From positions 35,096 through 99,095 of the forward strand of contig JBGCEO010000050.1 of the NCBI GenBank assembly GCA_045106475.1: a stretch of DNA of 64,000 nt, read 5' to 3'. A model generated the notes under the pieces. The model searched no databases and had not been told where the DNA came from. It saw only the letters and a program-made list of their open reading frames with translations. Source of the stretch: Granulosicoccus sp045106475. GTDB taxonomy: Bacteria > Pseudomonadota > Gammaproteobacteria > Granulosicoccales > Granulosicoccaceae. Both the position numbers and the translations under genes were made by a program. Positions 32,818 through 42,895 of the stretch are shown piece by piece. Position 1 is the first letter of the stretch. Each line of letters starts with the position of its first letter.

Positions 32818-34215
32818 ATGACCTTGAATAGCTGTATTGCCCTCAAAATGTCAGCTTTGTTAGAGACCGGCCGTTTTTTGTCCCTGCGCTTTGCTGCTGC
32901 AAGGCAACGCTGTCGGCTGTTGCCAAACCTACCCACCGGACTGTTGTTTTGTTTTGCGCTAACCACCGGTGCGCAGGCTGCAGATTTGCGTGAGGTCTAC
33001 GAGCAGGCGAAACAGTACGATGCTGAATTTCAAGCGGCTCAATTTGATCTGCAGGCGGCCAGGCAGCGTGTGCCGCTAGCCAAGTCTGCGTTTCGACCAC
33101 AAATAAGCATCAACGCAGAGGCGGGTATTAATGCCGCGAGCTCAGACGGGCAAGGCTCTTACGAAGATACCGCTCTCTCACTATCGGTGACCCAGACTCT
33201 GTTCAACCGATCAAACAGCAAGCTGATTGAGCAGGCTGAATTGGGCGTCCTGCAGGCAGAAGCACAGTATGCCGCGGTAGGTCAAACCTTGATTCTGCGC
33301 GCAGCCACGGTGTACTTCGACGTACTGCGCGCGCAGGCCAATGTCGAATTCAGCCAATCAGAGCTGCAAGCCATCAGTCGGCAACGAGAACAGGCTGAAA
33401 GACGATTTGATGTCGGGCTGGTCCCAATCACTGACGTTCGTACCGCGCAGGCTCAGTACGATCTCGCCGTTGCCCAGGAAATTGCTGCGTCAAACCAGCT
33501 TTCAACAGCTCAGGAAGCACTCCGGCGCATTAGCGGACTTGAAGTTGATTTGCTCACTCCGCTGGCAAGCGATCTTCCCTTGGCAGCTCCTGATCCTGCA
33601 GATATCGACACGTGGGTAGAGCTGGCAATGGATCAGAATCTGGAGCTGGTTATCGCCAGACTCAACAGCCAGAGTAGTAGCGCTCAGGTGGGAATCGAAC
33701 GTGGCAATCGCTACCCTACTCTAGATCTGGTGGGTGTCGCAGCGTCAAATACAACCGAACAGCTCGGTAGAGACGATGTCGATGCAAGCGAGATTAAACT
33801 TCAACTCAGAATACCCGTCCTGACTGGTGGACGCGTCAACGCACAGGTAGCCCAGGCAAAATCCCAGGCACTGTCAGACAATCAACAATTGATAGTGCAG
33901 CAGCGCACAACAACTCAACAAACACGAGATAGTTACAGAGGTGTACTTGCATCGATCAGTTTGGTGCGGGCGCTGCGACAGGCATTGGTGTCGACACAAA
34001 AATCAGCGGAATCTGCAGAGGCAGGTTTTCGCGCCGGTACTCGAACATCAGTGGAAGTCTTGCAAGCGTTGAGAGACACCTACAGTGCTCGTTCTGATTA
34101 TGCGGGTTCTCGTTACGACTACATCATTAACAGTCTGAACCTGCGAGCAGCGTCTGGAACCCTGACCGAAGAAGATCTGTTTGCCATCAATCGCTTCCTT
34201 GCATTCCCCGAGTAA
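32818..34215 (+). CDS. tolC: TolC-family outer membrane channel
   Basis: The protein is 465 residues. A signal peptide ends near residue 55 (TTGAQA-ADLREVY); the hydrophobic core is unusually far from the first ATG, so Met11 (32848) may be the true start. Two OEP repeats follow with long coiled helices (residues about 60-240 and 270-455) and the beta-barrel strands between, including PQISINAEAG and a matching second-half segment. It forms the outer-membrane exit duct for type I secretion and RND pumps. No inner-membrane partner is nearby, as is usual for tolC. Confidence 0.92.
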   Translation: MTLNSCIALKMSALLETGRFLSLRFAAARQRCRLLPNLPTGLLFCFALTTGAQAADLREVYEQAKQYDAEFQAAQFDLQAARQRVPLAKSAFRPQISINAEAGINAASSDGQGSYEDTALSLSVTQTLFNRSNSKLIEQAELGVLQAEAQYAAVGQTLILRAATVYFDVLRAQANVEFSQSELQAISRQREQAERRFDVGLVPITDVRTAQAQYDLAVAQEIAASNQLSTAQEALRRISGLEVDLLTPLASDLPLAAPDPADIDTWVELAMDQNLELVIARLNSQSSSAQVGIERGNRYPTLDLVGVAASNTTEQLGRDDVDASEIKLQLRIPVLTGGRVNAQVAQAKSQALSDNQQLIVQQRTTTQQTRDSYRGVLASISLVRALRQALVSTQKSAESAEAGFRAGTRTSVEVLQALRDTYSARSDYAGSRYDYIINSLNLRAASGTLTEEDLFAINRFLAFPE

Positions 34216-34226
34216 GCCAGAAGCTC

Positions 34227-35180
34227 TTGTCGAATAGCCACCTGCCGAGAAACCAGCAGTCTGTCACGTCTGCGCAGTTTGACTGGCAGCAATATCTGGC
34301 ACTTCGCTTTTGGCCCACCTGGTTCGGCATAGGTTTCTTCTGGTTACTGAGTCGGCTGCCCATCGCTCTTGTCATGCGCTGCGGCAGAGCATTAGGCGCG
34401 CTAATGTTCCGTTGCCTGCGCAGTCGTCGCCGAGTTACCCGGACCAATCTGTCACTGGCGTTTCCTGAGCTGGATGAGAGTGAGAGAGAATACTTAGCCA
34501 AGGACGCTTTTTCCCATCTGGGAATGGCCACTGCAGAAACTGCGTGGATCTGGTTTCGCTCGGCCAAGCGCATGGCTAAGATGGATTTTGATGGAGCTGA
34601 GCACATTGACGCAGCTCTGAGTTCGGGTAAAGGCGTGATTCTTTTGCAGGCCCACTTTACCGTATTGGAGCTATGCGGCGCGGTGGTTGGCGGACGCTGG
34701 CCAGTTAACGCTGTTTACGACAATCCTAAAAACCCGCTTTTCGCAGAGTACCTGCTCCGCCAACGATCTCGCCATGTTGTAAAACTGATCGAGAACAAGA
34801 ACATCAGAGAAATGGTCAGAGCTCTCAGGCGCGGAGAGATCGTCTGGTATTCGCCCGATCAGTCAGTAGCTGTTGAGCATGGCGGAATTACCACTCGCTA
34901 TTTTAACCAGCCGGCCCTATCAACCACTGGCACGGCCAGAATTGTGGGCATGACAGGCGCAGCAGTTATACCGTTTGTGCCAACAAGACATGAGCAGGGT
35001 GCGCGTTATACATTCACTTTCCATGCACCGCTGGATATAGATTTTTCTGACGCCGAGAGAGCCACGCAGCAAGTCAATGATGTATTGGAGGCAGCTGTGA
35101 GATCGCAGCCAGAGCAATACCTTTGGGCGCATAAAAGATTCAAACCTCCGACACCTGGCCACTCCAACCCTTACGCATGA
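34227..35180 (+). CDS. Lipid A lauroyl/myristoyl acyltransferase (LpxL/HtrB family)
   Basis: The protein is 317 residues. The start is TTG 34227; no ATG fits the conserved N-terminus. A membrane anchor (about residues 25-45) precedes the catalytic H-x4-E motif in HFTVLE (about residues 138-143). RRGEIVWYSPDQ and later FVPTRHEQGARY are conserved. It adds the secondary acyl chain to Kdo2- or Kdo-lipid A at the inner membrane. Its stop overlaps waaA by four bases, a direct link to Kdo transfer. LpxL and LpxM cannot be separated from this. Confidence 0.88.
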   Translation: MSNSHLPRNQQSVTSAQFDWQQYLALRFWPTWFGIGFFWLLSRLPIALVMRCGRALGALMFRCLRSRRRVTRTNLSLAFPELDESEREYLAKDAFSHLGMATAETAWIWFRSAKRMAKMDFDGAEHIDAALSSGKGVILLQAHFTVLELCGAVVGGRWPVNAVYDNPKNPLFAEYLLRQRSRHVVKLIENKNIREMVRALRRGEIVWYSPDQSVAVEHGGITTRYFNQPALSTTGTARIVGMTGAAVIPFVPTRHEQGARYTFTFHAPLDIDFSDAERATQQVNDVLEAAVRSQPEQYLWAHKRFKPPTPGHSNPYA

Positions 35181-36418
35181 CACCACCCTGGCGCTATCGG
35201 ATTCTGGTCAGACTGTTAAGCCCTGTTTTGTTTTTCTACACGGCATGGCGAAGCGGGAAAGATGGTGGAACAAAATATTTCATGCAACGCCTGGGCATGT
35301 ACACCAACAATGAAGGCCAAGGAGCCAGCGCAGATGAAAAACATCTCTGGATTCACGCAGCATCTGTGGGTGAAGTATTTACCGTACTTCCTCTGATAAA
35401 AAGCGTTCAGGCACATCGCGGCGATGCGCCACTGCTCGTTACCACAGGTACCCCAACAGGTGCCGCTGTATTGGAACAACAGGCGTTAAGCGGTATCCGG
35501 CATCAATACCTACCCATTGATTTCCCCGGTGCCTGCCAACGCTTTTTCAAGCAAGCCAATGTTAAAGAAGCTTGGATTGTCGAAACAGAAATCTGGCCAT
35601 GGTTGTATGCTCGTTGCAAAGAGCACTCGATACAGATAACAGTGATAAATGGCCGTTTATCTAATAAAACCAGCTCACAATCCAACGGTATCCTTGCCAG
35701 TAGCTATCGCTGCGCACTACAAGGTGTTCGGGTTCTTGCGCGCTCAAGCACAGATTTGCAGCGTTTCATCGAACTAGGCGCAGATGCCAACAAGGTGCAG
35801 CTAGCTGGTAATTTGAAGTATTCAGCGACCGTCAGTTCACATCAACAGCGCCCGCTACTTTCAAAACCTTATGTACTCGCTGCATCAACTCACGACGACG
35901 AAGAAATGCAACTGGCGCAAACCTGGATTGCCCTGGGTGTTAAGCACTTATTGGTGATCGTGCCTCGGCACCCTGAACGTGGAACTACCATAGCAAAACA
36001 ATTACAGCAGCTGAGTTTGGAAGTTCCGCAACGCAGCCTGGGACAACAACCCGACAGCAAAGATACGCTTTACCTGGCTGATTCTCTGGGAGAACTACAA
36101 GCCTGGTACCAGCATGCTAAAGCAGCGTTTGTAGGGGGGTCATTAATCACCCGCGGCGGACACAATATGCTAGAGCCTGCACGTTATGCTTGCCCAACCA
36201 TAGTAGGGCCGCATACTCACAATTTTGATGACATTATGCCCCTGATACTAGAGCAAGATGCTATCGCAGTCGGTCAGGATGCCAATGCGATTGCCCTCTT
36301 TTTGCAACGTGCCGCTACGGATGATATCGCTTTGTCGGCTATGGGTGAGCGAGCGCGTAAATTTGCAAAGGACAGCGAGAATGTTCTGCAACGCTATGAG
36401 TCACTCCTATGGGGCTAG
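35177..36418 (+). CDS. waaA: Kdo transferase
   Basis: The protein is 413 residues, GT30 family. An N-terminal anchor (SPVLFFYTAW) is followed by LWIHAASVGEV with the catalytic-base Glu region, VTTGTPTGA, and in the second domain GGSLITRGGHNMLEPA with the CMP-Kdo binding Glu. It transfers Kdo to lipid A precursors at the inner membrane. It overlaps the acyltransferase stop (ATGA). A Kdo kinase lies convergently just downstream, which suggests a one-Kdo, phosphorylated core. Confidence 0.94.
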   Translation: MTPPWRYRILVRLLSPVLFFYTAWRSGKDGGTKYFMQRLGMYTNNEGQGASADEKHLWIHAASVGEVFTVLPLIKSVQAHRGDAPLLVTTGTPTGAAVLEQQALSGIRHQYLPIDFPGACQRFFKQANVKEAWIVETEIWPWLYARCKEHSIQITVINGRLSNKTSSQSNGILASSYRCALQGVRVLARSSTDLQRFIELGADANKVQLAGNLKYSATVSSHQQRPLLSKPYVLAASTHDDEEMQLAQTWIALGVKHLLVIVPRHPERGTTIAKQLQQLSLEVPQRSLGQQPDSKDTLYLADSLGELQAWYQHAKAAFVGGSLITRGGHNMLEPARYACPTIVGPHTHNFDDIMPLILEQDAIAVGQDANAIALFLQRAATDDIALSAMGERARKFAKDSENVLQRYESLLWG

Positions 36419-36484
36419 CGCAGTAGCGCTTAAGTAACACAGTCAGTTCGAGCCCTAAGCTATGCGCCTCAACCGCACAGCGGC

Positions 36485-37339
36485 TCAATCTTTTAAAAGG
36501 ATCTCCCAAGACTTCAACATCGCCTGATAACCTTGTTCATAACCCGTTGGCAAAGCTGCATCCGGGTTTTGAGTGTTGTCTGATTCCTCGGTTACACGCT
36601 CATTTGTCCGGCCTTTCGATAGTTTCAGCAGCGAGCGGCGAAGTCGTCTAATGTTTTGTTGACGCCAGCCACCTATTGCTGCTGTCGCTTTGTCCTTGCG
36701 AAAGCTCGCTCGATCAAAATCGATTAAGGCCACACGGCCAAGGCTATCAATCAAGATGTTGTGGGCATTCAAATCAGCGTGATAAAGACCTTCCCTATGA
36801 AACTGCCCGATCATACTGCCAATACTATTCCAGTGAGCCAGTTCAACTGAGTCAGCGGCCAGGCGCTCTGCAAGTGTTTGCCCTGGAAGACGATAAGTAA
36901 TCAGACTGGCGCCATATCCGCTGATGTATTTGGTAACCCGACAGGCATAAGGTCGTGGTGCAGGCAGTGCTCGCTTCTGCAATTCCAGCAACACCGAGAA
37001 CTCCTGCATGGCACGGGTTCGTTCCAAGCCGGTGTATAGATAACGATCCTTGCTCAGATGTTGAACCATACCGCCTCGCCGGTAATGACGCAGTACCAGC
37101 TCATAACCTGCCAGAGTAAAAAAACAGGTATTACCTCGCCCGGCTTTTGCTACACCACTGAGCAACCCTCGCTCAGCCAAATTATGCTCATCAAACACAT
37201 CCGCATCGAATGCAGGTTTGCTTTTCTCCAGAAACCGCCAATAGGTGGTTTCCGGCACTGACTGCGAGCGCGTTACAACACCCACATCTACCGTTTGCGT
37301 CACCCCCTTTTTAGCGGATGCGCCCGAACGCGGGCTCAC
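36485..37339 (-). CDS. kdkA: Kdo kinase
   Basis: The protein is 284 residues. The kinase-like fold matches Haemophilus KdkA: GRGNTCFF, ELVLRHYRRGG, KDRYLYTGLERTRA, catalytic HADLNAHNIL (Asp about 193) and LIDFDRA. It phosphorylates Kdo on lipid A. About 40 extra N-terminal residues precede the conserved part. The start is GTG 37339, overlapping the TGA of the zinc-finger gene (GTGA), so translation is coupled. The operon order is glnE, zf-CHCC gene, kdkA. Confidence 0.92.
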   Translation of the reverse strand: MSPRSGASAKKGVTQTVDVGVVTRSQSVPETTYWRFLEKSKPAFDADVFDEHNLAERGLLSGVAKAGRGNTCFFTLAGYELVLRHYRRGGMVQHLSKDRYLYTGLERTRAMQEFSVLLELQKRALPAPRPYACRVTKYISGYGASLITYRLPGQTLAERLAADSVELAHWNSIGSMIGQFHREGLYHADLNAHNILIDSLGRVALIDFDRASFRKDKATAAIGGWRQQNIRRLRRSLLKLSKGRTNERVTEESDNTQNPDAALPTGYEQGYQAMLKSWEILLKD

Positions 37340-37551
37340 TCTGAGGAGTTGGCCTCAACAGAAGCGCCACTCTTCCTGGCAACCAGTCGAAAGAGCGTGC
37401 CGCAGTAGGGACAGACGGCCTCGGGTGCATCATCCAACGGAATAAATACGCGCGGATGACTGTTCCACAAGGAGCTACCAGGTGTCGGACAGTGCATGGG
37501 CAACTCGTCAGGCGTGACCTCGACAAGCATTTGCGTATTAGGTTGTTGCAT
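37336..37551 (-). CDS. Small zf-CHCC zinc-finger protein
   Basis: The protein is 71 residues from ATG 37551; a GTG at 37566 is an alternative. It contains the zf-CHCC pattern: C in LPMHCPTPG, then SHPRVFIPL with a His, and CPYCGTLF. This small Zn-binding fold also occurs in mitochondrial NDUFS6. The bacterial role is unknown. It sits between glnE and kdkA and overlaps kdkA by four bases. Confidence 0.8.
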   Translation of the reverse strand: MQQPNTQMLVEVTPDELPMHCPTPGSSLWNSHPRVFIPLDDAPEAVCPYCGTLFRLVARKSGASVEANSSE

Positions 37552-37610
37552 AGTGATGGTATTCACAGTGGTTCGGCTGTTACGGATAGTGTACTGGATT
37601 GATCGCTATA

Positions 37611-40600
37611 TCAACCCAATACCCGTGTTCGCAGTTGGACAATGGCATCTCGCAGCCCGATTAGATCGTCATCCAGTTCAACCAACGGCGAGAGCTCTTG
37701 CAAGGCCTGCAGATGTAACCGCTCTCGCAGGCTAACATAACACTCGCAGAGCAATCGAGTGTCTGATTTGGGCAGCAGCTGATGGCGCTCTACCACCTCC
37801 AACACGCGGATGTTATCGGTATAGTCCAACAATGCCGGGTATTCAGCGGCGTGGGCCAAAACCAGATATTGCACGATGAATTCTATATCGGCCACGCCGC
37901 CTGCATCTTGTTTGAGATGCATATAGCCCGTCCGATGATTACCCAGAGCCGAGCGCATGCGCTCACGCATGTTTGACACAGCTTCTCTCACTTCGTCAGC
38001 TGGACGGCGTAGACCCAGCACAGCAGCCCGAATTTTGTTAAACCGCAGCGTTAGCTCGTTGTTTGAGGCGACGATTCTCGCTCGCATCAGAGCCTGATGC
38101 TCCCAAGTCCAAGCCTCAGCCTGTTGATAGTTGGCAAAGGCTTCAATACTAGTCACCAATACACCAGAGCTACCATTAGGGCGCAAACGCATATCGATTT
38201 CATACAATACGCCGGCAGGGGTACTGGTTCCCATGAAATGAACAAACTTCTGCGCAAGTCGTGCGTAGTAAACGGCTGTCGCTACACTTTTTTCACCGTC
38301 TGTGTATTGCTGTGAACCGGCGCTATCGTGTACAAATACGAGATCCAGATCAGAAGCAAACCCCAACTCCAGCCCACCGAGTTTGCCGTATGCAACCACA
38401 CCCACACTCGTCTCCCGGCTTATATCACCCTCAACACAGCGCGGCTGACCATGGCGCTTGAGCAAGGGTGCTTCAATCAGGATCAGCACAGCCTCGATCA
38501 ACGATTCCGCTAGCCAGCTCAACTGATCGCTAACCTGCATGAGTGTCAGGCTGCCATCAAGTTGTGCGCAGGCAATTCGCATTTCACGCCCCTGACGATA
38601 ATGACGAAGGGTATCCATCTGCACATCAAGATCAGCATCAATCAAGCGCATCGCCTCCGCAATCGATTCCTCTCTCACTGCAACTGAGTCTGCCGGCAGA
38701 GATTCTCCGGGCCCGGCAAGCAACTCATCAATGACCATCGGTTGACGCAGAACAAAATTAGCCAACCAGCGGCTCTCGGCAAACAAGGTGACCAGTCTTT
38801 CGAGTGCCGCCGGTTGATCAATCAAAACCTGTAGATACCCACTTCTACCAGCCACCGCTCGCACCAGAGACAAGGCACGCGTCAGCGTCTGTGAGGGGTC
38901 TTTATGCTCATGTGCCAATTGAATAATGAGCGGTACGATTGCATCTACACGTTCCTGACTTTTTGAGGTTAGCCGCTGATAGAACGACCCATGATTCAGG
39001 CTTTTTATCGCAGCCAGTAACTCATCACTTGCATCGAAGCCCGCATCAATTAATAACTGTTCCGACGGAGCAGAATCCTGCTCACCGGCAATTGACAAGA
39101 TACTCCAGATATCCTGATGCAAAGCATCAGGCGAGGTTGATACACCGCCAGGTTCGTCAGTAGTGGCAGGTTTTGCGTGCTCGAATCCTTGACTGTCGTT
39201 GTTCTCTATTTCAAACAGTGCCGCAAAGCAAGCACTCACGTGTTGCTGATGCGAGTTCAGCCTAATTTTAAATTCATCCCAATCAGACTCATTCAGCATC
39301 ATGAGCAATCGGGCTTGATCGAGTGGGTCTTTTGGCAGACTATGTACTTGTTCGTCACGCATCATTTGCACACCATTCTCGACACGACGCAAGTATTCGT
39401 AGGCTCTCAGCAGACTAATCACCTCATCTTCTGGCATGAGTTGAAGCTCAGTCAGCAATGTAAGTACTTCAACAATGGGCCGGATCTGAAAGCGTGGGTC
39501 GCGCCCGCCTCTCACCAACTGGAAGGCCTGCCCGATAAATTCGATCTCTCGTATTCCACCAGCGCCAAGCTTGATGTTGTCGACCATACCCTTCTGCTTC
39601 ACAGACGAGGCAATCTTGCTTTTTAGATCTCGCAGCGATTCGAATGCGGCGTAGTCCAGGTACCGCCGATAGACAAAAGGCATGATCAGTTGTTCAAGCT
39701 CCTGTATATCAGCGTGCCTGCCTGTAAGAGCACGCGCCTTGATCATCGCGTATCGCTCCCAGTCCCGACCTTGTGTCAGATAGTAATTTTCCAGCCCTTC
39801 AAAATTCATGACCAAAGGGCCGCTCTCGCCAAACGGGCGCAGGCGCGTATCGACGCGAAAGACAAATGCATCTTCGGTCACACTATTCAGTAAGACGGTT
39901 AACCTTTGTACTTCACGACGAAAGAACTCGCTGTTGTCCACTGATTTCTGACCATCACTGGCAGCTTGCGTGCTACCTGCCTCAGGCCAGACGCAAATCA
40001 GATCGATATCAGAAGACACATTCAGCTCATAGCCGCCAAGCTTACCCATCCCGAGAACGATTAAACGTTGCTCTTCTCCTGCAGCGTTGCGAGGCACTCC
40101 AAAACGGTCGCATAGGGTTGCATACGACCACTGTTCAGCCACTACTACACAAGCATCCGCCAGCGCTGAAAGGTCTTTAAGCGTATCGGACAGGCGGGCT
40201 ACACCCAGCAGATCACGCCATAGAATTCTGACCATGTGCCGGTGGCGGAATCGGCGCAGAACTTTTTGCTGTAGTGCTTCGGTTTGCCGAGCAGAAGCCT
40301 GTTGCCCGCCAGCAGATTCCTGCGCCTCAAGGTATTGGTTTTCCAGCTCAGTTATCAGCCCGGCAAGATGTACGTGCAGAAATTGTCGGGGTGGCTGCAG
40401 TGATTGTTTGCTGTCAGTTGTCGGCTGATAGCCCAGAAGAGAATAGGTTTGCGGTGAATCTGCAATCACCGTTTGCAAGTGCAAGCCTTGCTCAAGTGCA
40501 CCGCTGTTGAACAACTGAGAGATGGTTTCAGGATATTGCAAACAGATACGCGTTATGTACGGACTTACCGCACAAATTTGTAGCAGGTAGCGATCCGCCA

Positions 40601-40712
40601 GGGCTGAGGCAGTTGAATCCAGTGCTAGAACGGATCGTATGTCCGCAACGCTTGAACGTAGGGTGGCGGTATCCAGTGCCGTTCTTAGCTCATCGGTAAA
40701 TTCGATTTGCAC
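37611..40712 (-). CDS. glnE: Glutamine synthetase adenylyltransferase/deadenylase
   Basis: The protein is 1033 residues, somewhat longer than E. coli GlnE (946). Both nucleotidyltransferase domains are complete: GMGKLGGYELNVSSDIDL in the first half and AYGKLGGLELGFASDLDL in the second. Each is followed by a GlnD-PII uridylyltransferase-type helical domain (IREIEFIGQAFQL; VADIEFIVQYLVL). It adds or removes AMP on glutamine synthetase in response to PII. The start is GTG 40712 with AGGAGG six bases upstream. It is divergent from the ABC ATPase gene. Confidence 0.95.
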   Translation of the reverse strand: MQIEFTDELRTALDTATLRSSVADIRSVLALDSTASALADRYLLQICAVSPYITRICLQYPETISQLFNSGALEQGLHLQTVIADSPQTYSLLGYQPTTDSKQSLQPPRQFLHVHLAGLITELENQYLEAQESAGGQQASARQTEALQQKVLRRFRHRHMVRILWRDLLGVARLSDTLKDLSALADACVVVAEQWSYATLCDRFGVPRNAAGEEQRLIVLGMGKLGGYELNVSSDIDLICVWPEAGSTQAASDGQKSVDNSEFFRREVQRLTVLLNSVTEDAFVFRVDTRLRPFGESGPLVMNFEGLENYYLTQGRDWERYAMIKARALTGRHADIQELEQLIMPFVYRRYLDYAAFESLRDLKSKIASSVKQKGMVDNIKLGAGGIREIEFIGQAFQLVRGGRDPRFQIRPIVEVLTLLTELQLMPEDEVISLLRAYEYLRRVENGVQMMRDEQVHSLPKDPLDQARLLMMLNESDWDEFKIRLNSHQQHVSACFAALFEIENNDSQGFEHAKPATTDEPGGVSTSPDALHQDIWSILSIAGEQDSAPSEQLLIDAGFDASDELLAAIKSLNHGSFYQRLTSKSQERVDAIVPLIIQLAHEHKDPSQTLTRALSLVRAVAGRSGYLQVLIDQPAALERLVTLFAESRWLANFVLRQPMVIDELLAGPGESLPADSVAVREESIAEAMRLIDADLDVQMDTLRHYRQGREMRIACAQLDGSLTLMQVSDQLSWLAESLIEAVLILIEAPLLKRHGQPRCVEGDISRETSVGVVAYGKLGGLELGFASDLDLVFVHDSAGSQQYTDGEKSVATAVYYARLAQKFVHFMGTSTPAGVLYEIDMRLRPNGSSGVLVTSIEAFANYQQAEAWTWEHQALMRARIVASNNELTLRFNKIRAAVLGLRRPADEVREAVSNMRERMRSALGNHRTGYMHLKQDAGGVADIEFIVQYLVLAHAAEYPALLDYTDNIRVLEVVERHQLLPKSDTRLLCECYVSLRERLHLQALQELSPLVELDDDLIGLRDAIVQLRTRVLG

Positions 40713-40757
40713 CTACTTCCTCCTGCCTGAGAGTGGCCCTTCAGGTATCATTCACTA

Positions 40758-41825
40758 ATGACAGCTCAGCTCGAACTAGAACATATCAGTGTAGACCTCG
40801 ATGGTACTCGCATCATCGACGATGTGTCGTTTGCACTGGAGGCAGGGTCAATCGCTTGTCTGCTAGGTCCAAGCGGTTGTGGCAAAACGACTTTGTTGAG
40901 GACCATCGGTGGCTTTCAGAACCCGTGCGAGGGTAACCTCAATATTGCGGGTCAGAGCGTCGCCAGCGCAACCAGCGCTGCCTCCCCGGAGCAACGACGT
41001 GTAGGCATGGTTTTTCAGGACCTGGCACTTTTCCCGCACATGAGTGTTCGCAAAAACGTCGCCTTTGGCATCAACGGGCAATCTCGAAAGCAGATCAACG
41101 ACAGAGTGGATGAACTGCTCGATCTGGTGGGCATGCAGCGCTATGGCAACAGCTACCCACACCAGCTTTCAGGTGGTCAACAGCAGCGTGTGGCGCTAAT
41201 TCGCGCAATGGCGCCCAGACCGCCCGTGCTGCTTCTGGATGAACCATTCAGCAGCCAGGATACCGAACGGCGGGTACAACTCGCCCGTGAGGTTAGAGAG
41301 ATTCTGAAGCGTGACGGCATTACAGCGGTTCTGGTAACCCATGACCAATATGAAGCCTTCGCCATTGCCGATCAGATCGGCGTGGTCAGTGATGGTCGAT
41401 TGCTTCAATGGGACGATGCCTACAATCTGTACCATACCCCTGCCGATCGATTCGTTGCAGACTTCATCGGTGAAGGCGTATTTTTGTGTGGCAATACCCT
41501 GGAAAATAACGTTATTCAGACAGAACTTGGTGTCATCCACGGCGAATTGAGTGACGATGTTCCATCAGGTACCTTGATAGAGCTACTGGTAAGACCCGAC
41601 GATATCATCCACGACGACAACAGCCCTAACAAAGCAACGGTGATAGCTAGAGATTTTCGCGGTGCTGATCACCTCTACACCTTGCGTATGCCAGGTAATA
41701 CCCGTCTACTCTGCCTAGCACCATCGCATCACAACCATCCCGTTGGCGAAGAGTTTGGTATTCGCTTGCAGCTGGATCATCTGGTTATCTTTGATCGCGA
41801 AGGCGACGAGATGGGCGGCTTATAA
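40758..41825 (+). CDS. ABC transporter ATP-binding protein, FbpC/PotA type
   Basis: The protein is 355 residues. Walker A (GPSGCGKTT) at about residue 37, Q-loop, signature LSGGQQQR, Walker B (VLLLDEPFS) and H-loop (LVTHDQYEA) are all present, followed by a C-terminal regulatory (TOBE-like) region. The closest type is the iron(III)/spermidine/molybdate import ATPases. No permease or binding protein is adjacent: glnE is divergent and an EamA transporter convergent. It therefore serves permeases elsewhere. It starts 45 bases from glnE. Confidence 0.88.
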   Translation: MTAQLELEHISVDLDGTRIIDDVSFALEAGSIACLLGPSGCGKTTLLRTIGGFQNPCEGNLNIAGQSVASATSAASPEQRRVGMVFQDLALFPHMSVRKNVAFGINGQSRKQINDRVDELLDLVGMQRYGNSYPHQLSGGQQQRVALIRAMAPRPPVLLLDEPFSSQDTERRVQLAREVREILKRDGITAVLVTHDQYEAFAIADQIGVVSDGRLLQWDDAYNLYHTPADRFVADFIGEGVFLCGNTLENNVIQTELGVIHGELSDDVPSGTLIELLVRPDDIIHDDNSPNKATVIARDFRGADHLYTLRMPGNTRLLCLAPSHHNHPVGEEFGIRLQLDHLVIFDREGDEMGGL

Positions 41826-41849
41826 CTAGCCCTGGCAAAAATGCCCAGT

Positions 41850-42707
41850 TCAATTAACGTTCGTGGTGCGCTTGCTGATCGCTTCTCGATGCAACAGGTA
41901 GATGGAGGAACCGATAATTAGCACAGCGCCCATAAGGGTATATTTATCGGGCACCTCATTGAAAAGTACCCATCCAAAAACTGCGGCATAGACCAATTGC
42001 ATATATTGAACATTGGCGACTAAGCTGGCCTCACCCAGTCGAAGCGCTTTGACACCCGCCCAGTTCGCAGCAGCAGCAACCATACCCGTACCTAATAAAA
42101 ACAGTGTGTCATTCAGTGGGGGCGTAGTCCAGAACCACAAAAGTGGTACGCCTGCCATCGCGCCTATAAACAGCGCTTGATAGAGAAGCAAGGTAGCCGT
42201 TGATTCAGTTTGCGAAAGCTTACGAACCGAAATTATGGCAACGGCGGCGCCCATTGCACCTGCAATCGGGATAAGGGCATAACTGTTGATAAAACCTGTG
42301 GAACCCGGTTGCATCACAACAACAACCCCCAGGAATCCCACCATAATTGCACTGATTCTATGTAGGCCGACAATCTCCTTAAGAACAAGGGAAGCTACAA
42401 GAGCAACAAAGAATACCTGTACAAAGCCAAGTGTTGTAGCCGTGGTTAATGGCAATACTGATACTGCCCAGATACCACAGGATAAAGCCACGAATGCGCC
42501 AAGTAAGCGTGATGCATGCACCGCGGGTCGACGCGTCATAAGACTATCGGGGAACGATTGTACCAGCGAAGGAAGGCAAGACAGTAAAACGATGATTTGT
42601 CTGAAAAACAGAATTTGCAGAACGTGGTAGTCCACGACAGCCACTTTGGACATAGCAGCTGCCAGTGTAAACATTGCAGTAGCAAATAAAGCCCAGAGCA
42701 CTGCCAC
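41850..42707 (-). CDS. EamA/DMT-family transporter
   Basis: The protein is 285 residues with about ten membrane segments in two EamA domains; the second ends with VFGWVLFNEVPDKYTLMGAVLIIGSSIYL. The start is GTG 42707. The family includes exporters of amino acids, nucleosides and other metabolites; RhaT/YdcZ-like detail is not visible. It is a separate unit from the similar transporter at 6761, which shares only the family pattern. The substrate is unknown. Confidence 0.83.
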   Translation of the reverse strand: MAVLWALFATAMFTLAAAMSKVAVVDYHVLQILFFRQIIVLLSCLPSLVQSFPDSLMTRRPAVHASRLLGAFVALSCGIWAVSVLPLTTATTLGFVQVFFVALVASLVLKEIVGLHRISAIMVGFLGVVVVMQPGSTGFINSYALIPIAGAMGAAVAIISVRKLSQTESTATLLLYQALFIGAMAGVPLLWFWTTPPLNDTLFLLGTGMVAAAANWAGVKALRLGEASLVANVQYMQLVYAAVFGWVLFNEVPDKYTLMGAVLIIGSSIYLLHREAISKRTTNVN

Positions 42708-42895
42708 AATATTGGTTGAAAAAGTTATTAGTTTTACCCCCTGAGCACATCCATCTTTTCAAGCGTCATTGAATATCTGCGTGAATCTGCCAACTTCGAC
42801 ACCCCAGTACTGTGACGCTTGTCAGGGAGCCTTTATACACACAATAGGTACTCTGCACAGCATAAAGTTGTTAATCACGAGCCTCCCGATCATAG

